Assembly: GCA_013695005.1 (NCBI GenBank)
Contig: JACDBJ010000216.1
Location: forward strand, 1-6,632
DNA from: Pseudonocardiales bacterium
GTDB lineage: Bacteria > Actinomycetota > Actinomycetes > Mycobacteriales > Pseudonocardiaceae
Reading direction: 5' to 3'
DNA length: 6,632 bases
A program made the position numbers and the translations under genes. This document shows positions 5,009 to 6,632 of the stretch, one piece after another. Position 1 is the first letter of the stretch. Each line of letters begins with the position of its first letter. The notes beneath the pieces are model-generated. The model did no database searches. It was not told the origin of the DNA and saw only the letters and a list, made by a program, of their open reading frames with translations.

Positions 5009-6632
5009 ATGGACGCTGCGAACGACAGCCATCGCCGCGACGACGGCAGCCTTGTGACGTGTGTCATCGAGGTGTCCGGTGTGCAGTGGGCTACCGAGAA
5101 GCGGGTGGTGGAGGCGGTGCTGGGCCGCCGATCGGGCGTGCGGTCGGTGCAGGCCAATCCTGTCGCGCAGTCGGCCACCGTCAGCTACGACCCGACGCGG
5201 ACCTCCGTGGCGGAGCTGGCCGGATGGGTGCGCGACTGCGGGTATCACTGCCGGGGGATGTCGGTGCCTGGGCATGTGTGCGACCCGATGCTTGAACCCG
5301 CCGGTCATCCCGCCGCCACTGCCGATCGCGCCCCCGTCCAGGGGGCTTCGCCACACGAGGCGATGGGTCACGGCGGGCACGGCGAGATGTCCATGGCGGC
5401 GATGGTCACCGACATGCGCAACCGCTTCCTGGTCGCGGCGGTGCTGTCGATACCGGTGCTGCTTTGGTCACCGATCGGTCGAGAGGTGCTCGGCTTCGGC
5501 GTCCCGGCTCCGTTCGGGCTGCGCGACGACGTCTTCTCGCTGCTGCTGAGCCTGCCGGTGATCTTCTACTCGGCATGGATCTTCTTCGACGGGGCGGTGC
5601 GGGCGCTGCGGGCCCGGACCCTGGACATGATGGTCCTGGTCGCCGTCGCGGTCGGCGCCGGCTGGGGCTACTCCCTGGTGGTCACGCTGACCGGCGGCGG
5701 CGAGGTGTTCTACGAGGCCGCGACCGTGCTGACCGCGTTCGTGCTGCTGGGCCACTGGTTCGAGATGCGCGCCCGCGGTGGCGCCAACGACGCCGTGCGG
5801 GCGCTGCTCGATCTCGCCCCGGCCGAGGCCGTGGTGCTGCGGGAGGGTCGCGAGGTCGAGATCCTCACCGCCGAGGTCGTCGCCGGCGACCTGCTGCTGG
5901 TCCGGCCCGGGTCGAAGATCGCCGTCGACGGCGTCGTGGAGGACGGCGAGTCCGAGGTCGACGAGTCAATGGTCACCGGCGAGAGCCTGCCGGTGCACAA
6001 GGTACCGGGTAGCGAGGTCATCGGCGCGACCATCAACACCGACGGCACGCTGCGGGTGCGGGCGACCAAGGTCGGCGCCGACAGCGCCCTGGCGCAGATT
6101 GTCTCGCTGGTGCAGCAGGCGCAGAACTCCAAGGCACCCGGGCAGCGGCTGGCCGACCGGGCGGCGTTCTGGCTGGTGTTCGTCGCCCTGATCGGTGGCG
6201 CCGCGACGTTCGGCGCGTGGGCGCTGTTCTCCGACAAACCGCTCACGATGGCGCTGCTGTTCGCGATCACCGTCGTGGTGGTCACCTGCCCGGACGCGCT
6301 CGGGCTGGCCACCCCGACCGCGATCATGGTCGGGACCGGGCTCGGTGCCCGCCGTGGCGTGTTGTTCAAGAACGCCGCCGCGCTGGAGTCCTCGGCCCGC
6401 ATCCAGACCGTCGTGATGGACAAGACCGGCACCCTCACCAAGGGCGAACCCGAGGTCACCGACCTGATCGCCCGGGGCATCGGTGAAGACGAGCTGCTGG
6501 CGCTGACCGCGGCCGTGGAGCGCAACTCCGAACACCCGCTGGCTCAGGCCATCGTCGCGCACGCCGACAACCAGGGCGCCGAGCGCCTCGATGCGACCGG
6601 ATTCGGGAACGTGCCCGGCCACGGTGCCACGG
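5009..6632 (+). CDS. Heavy-metal (copper-type) P1B ATPase with CPD motif, 3' end cut by window
   Basis: The first 541 codons of an ATP-driven metal exporter (such proteins are usually about 750 residues) are present and the frame is open to the edge. An HMA-like domain (about 17-80) has QWAT where CxxC is expected, followed by a Cys/His cluster (C77, H80, C81, H89, C91) and a His/Met-rich stretch (MGHGGHGEMSM, 119-129). Membrane helices begin near 140. The actuator TGES is at 323-326, CPD at 427-429 in the helix before ALGLATPTA, the phosphorylation site DKTGT at 471-475, and SEHPLA, the nucleotide-binding HP motif, from 507. The core catalytic motifs so far are intact. Cu(I)-exporting ATPases usually carry CPC, and CopB types CPH. 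The CPD form with this N-terminus recurs in actinobacterial homologues, as I recall, so it is probably a subfamily trait. The CsoR-like box upstream favours copper, but substrate is inferred. Confidence 0.92.
   Translation, partial: MDAANDSHRRDDGSLVTCVIEVSGVQWATEKRVVEAVLGRRSGVRSVQANPVAQSATVSYDPTRTSVAELAGWVRDCGYHCRGMSVPGHVCDPMLEPAGHPAATADRAPVQGASPHEAMGHGGHGEMSMAAMVTDMRNRFLVAAVLSIPVLLWSPIGREVLGFGVPAPFGLRDDVFSLLLSLPVIFYSAWIFFDGAVRALRARTLDMMVLVAVAVGAGWGYSLVVTLTGGGEVFYEAATVLTAFVLLGHWFEMRARGGANDAVRALLDLAPAEAVVLREGREVEILTAEVVAGDLLLVRPGSKIAVDGVVEDGESEVDESMVTGESLPVHKVPGSEVIGATINTDGTLRVRATKVGADSALAQIVSLVQQAQNSKAPGQRLADRAAFWLVFVALIGGAATFGAWALFSDKPLTMALLFAITVVVVTCPDALGLATPTAIMVGTGLGARRGVLFKNAAALESSARIQTVVMDKTGTLTKGEPEVTDLIARGIGEDELLALTAAVERNSEHPLAQAIVAHADNQGAERLDATGFGNVPGHGAT

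Noticed and set aside
4493..5380. Long open minus-strand frame (295 codons) across the ATPase start
   Set aside because: It is antisense to the real HMA region and the DUF305 remnant, with low-complexity Arg/His/Gly composition and no family motif. It is a shadow of GC-biased codons; only its last 45 codons are kept as a weak possibility.
1..6632. CRISPR array, rRNA or complete insertion sequence
   Set aside because: No regularly spaced repeats, no rRNA-like stretches and no transposase with terminal inverted repeats were seen.

Overview
The window is very GC-rich with strongly G/C-biased third codon positions, frequent GTG starts and 4-nt gene overlaps. This points to an actinobacterium; the protein styles fit Pseudonocardiaceae or mycobacterial relatives, but that is an inference. 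The layout looks accessory: two small gene modules, decayed gene pieces and a metal-transport locus that runs off the right edge.

Left edge (1-575): a G/C3-biased open frame without a start (about 30-221) looks like the tail of a broken, unrecognised gene. The rest of this stretch holds nothing I can identify.

Left centre (576-2352): three minus-strand genes overlap one another by 4 nt. In transcription order they encode a small single-pass membrane protein (1668-1459), a four-helix DUF2269-like membrane protein (1462-893) and a DUF2218 protein (896-576). They are divergent from a TetR-family regulator (1774-2352). The ~105-bp spacer holds a good -35/-10 pair for the minus operon, a -10 that would make the tetR mRNA leaderless, and an inverted repeat with one arm in each promoter. 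The simplest reading is a TetR that represses itself and the membrane operon.

Centre (2353-4630): a hairpin lies between convergent tetR and a large minus-strand VanW-family protein (4490-2520). That protein has two hydrophobic N-terminal segments, a PG_binding_4-type region and a C-terminal VanW domain. A possible 45-codon ORF ends 2 nt before its start.

Right (4631-6632): the intergenic region carries a frameshifted remnant of a DUF305 protein, a family often found in copper loci, followed by a CsoR-like operator (TACCC-N5-GGGTA). Downstream is a heavy-metal P1B-type ATPase cut by the window end. It has an N-terminal HMA-like domain lacking CxxC, a His/Met-rich stretch and CPD in place of the usual CPC/CPH transmembrane motif. 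The most coherent theme is copper or other soft-metal handling on the right side beside a TetR-controlled membrane-protein operon of unknown function on the left.
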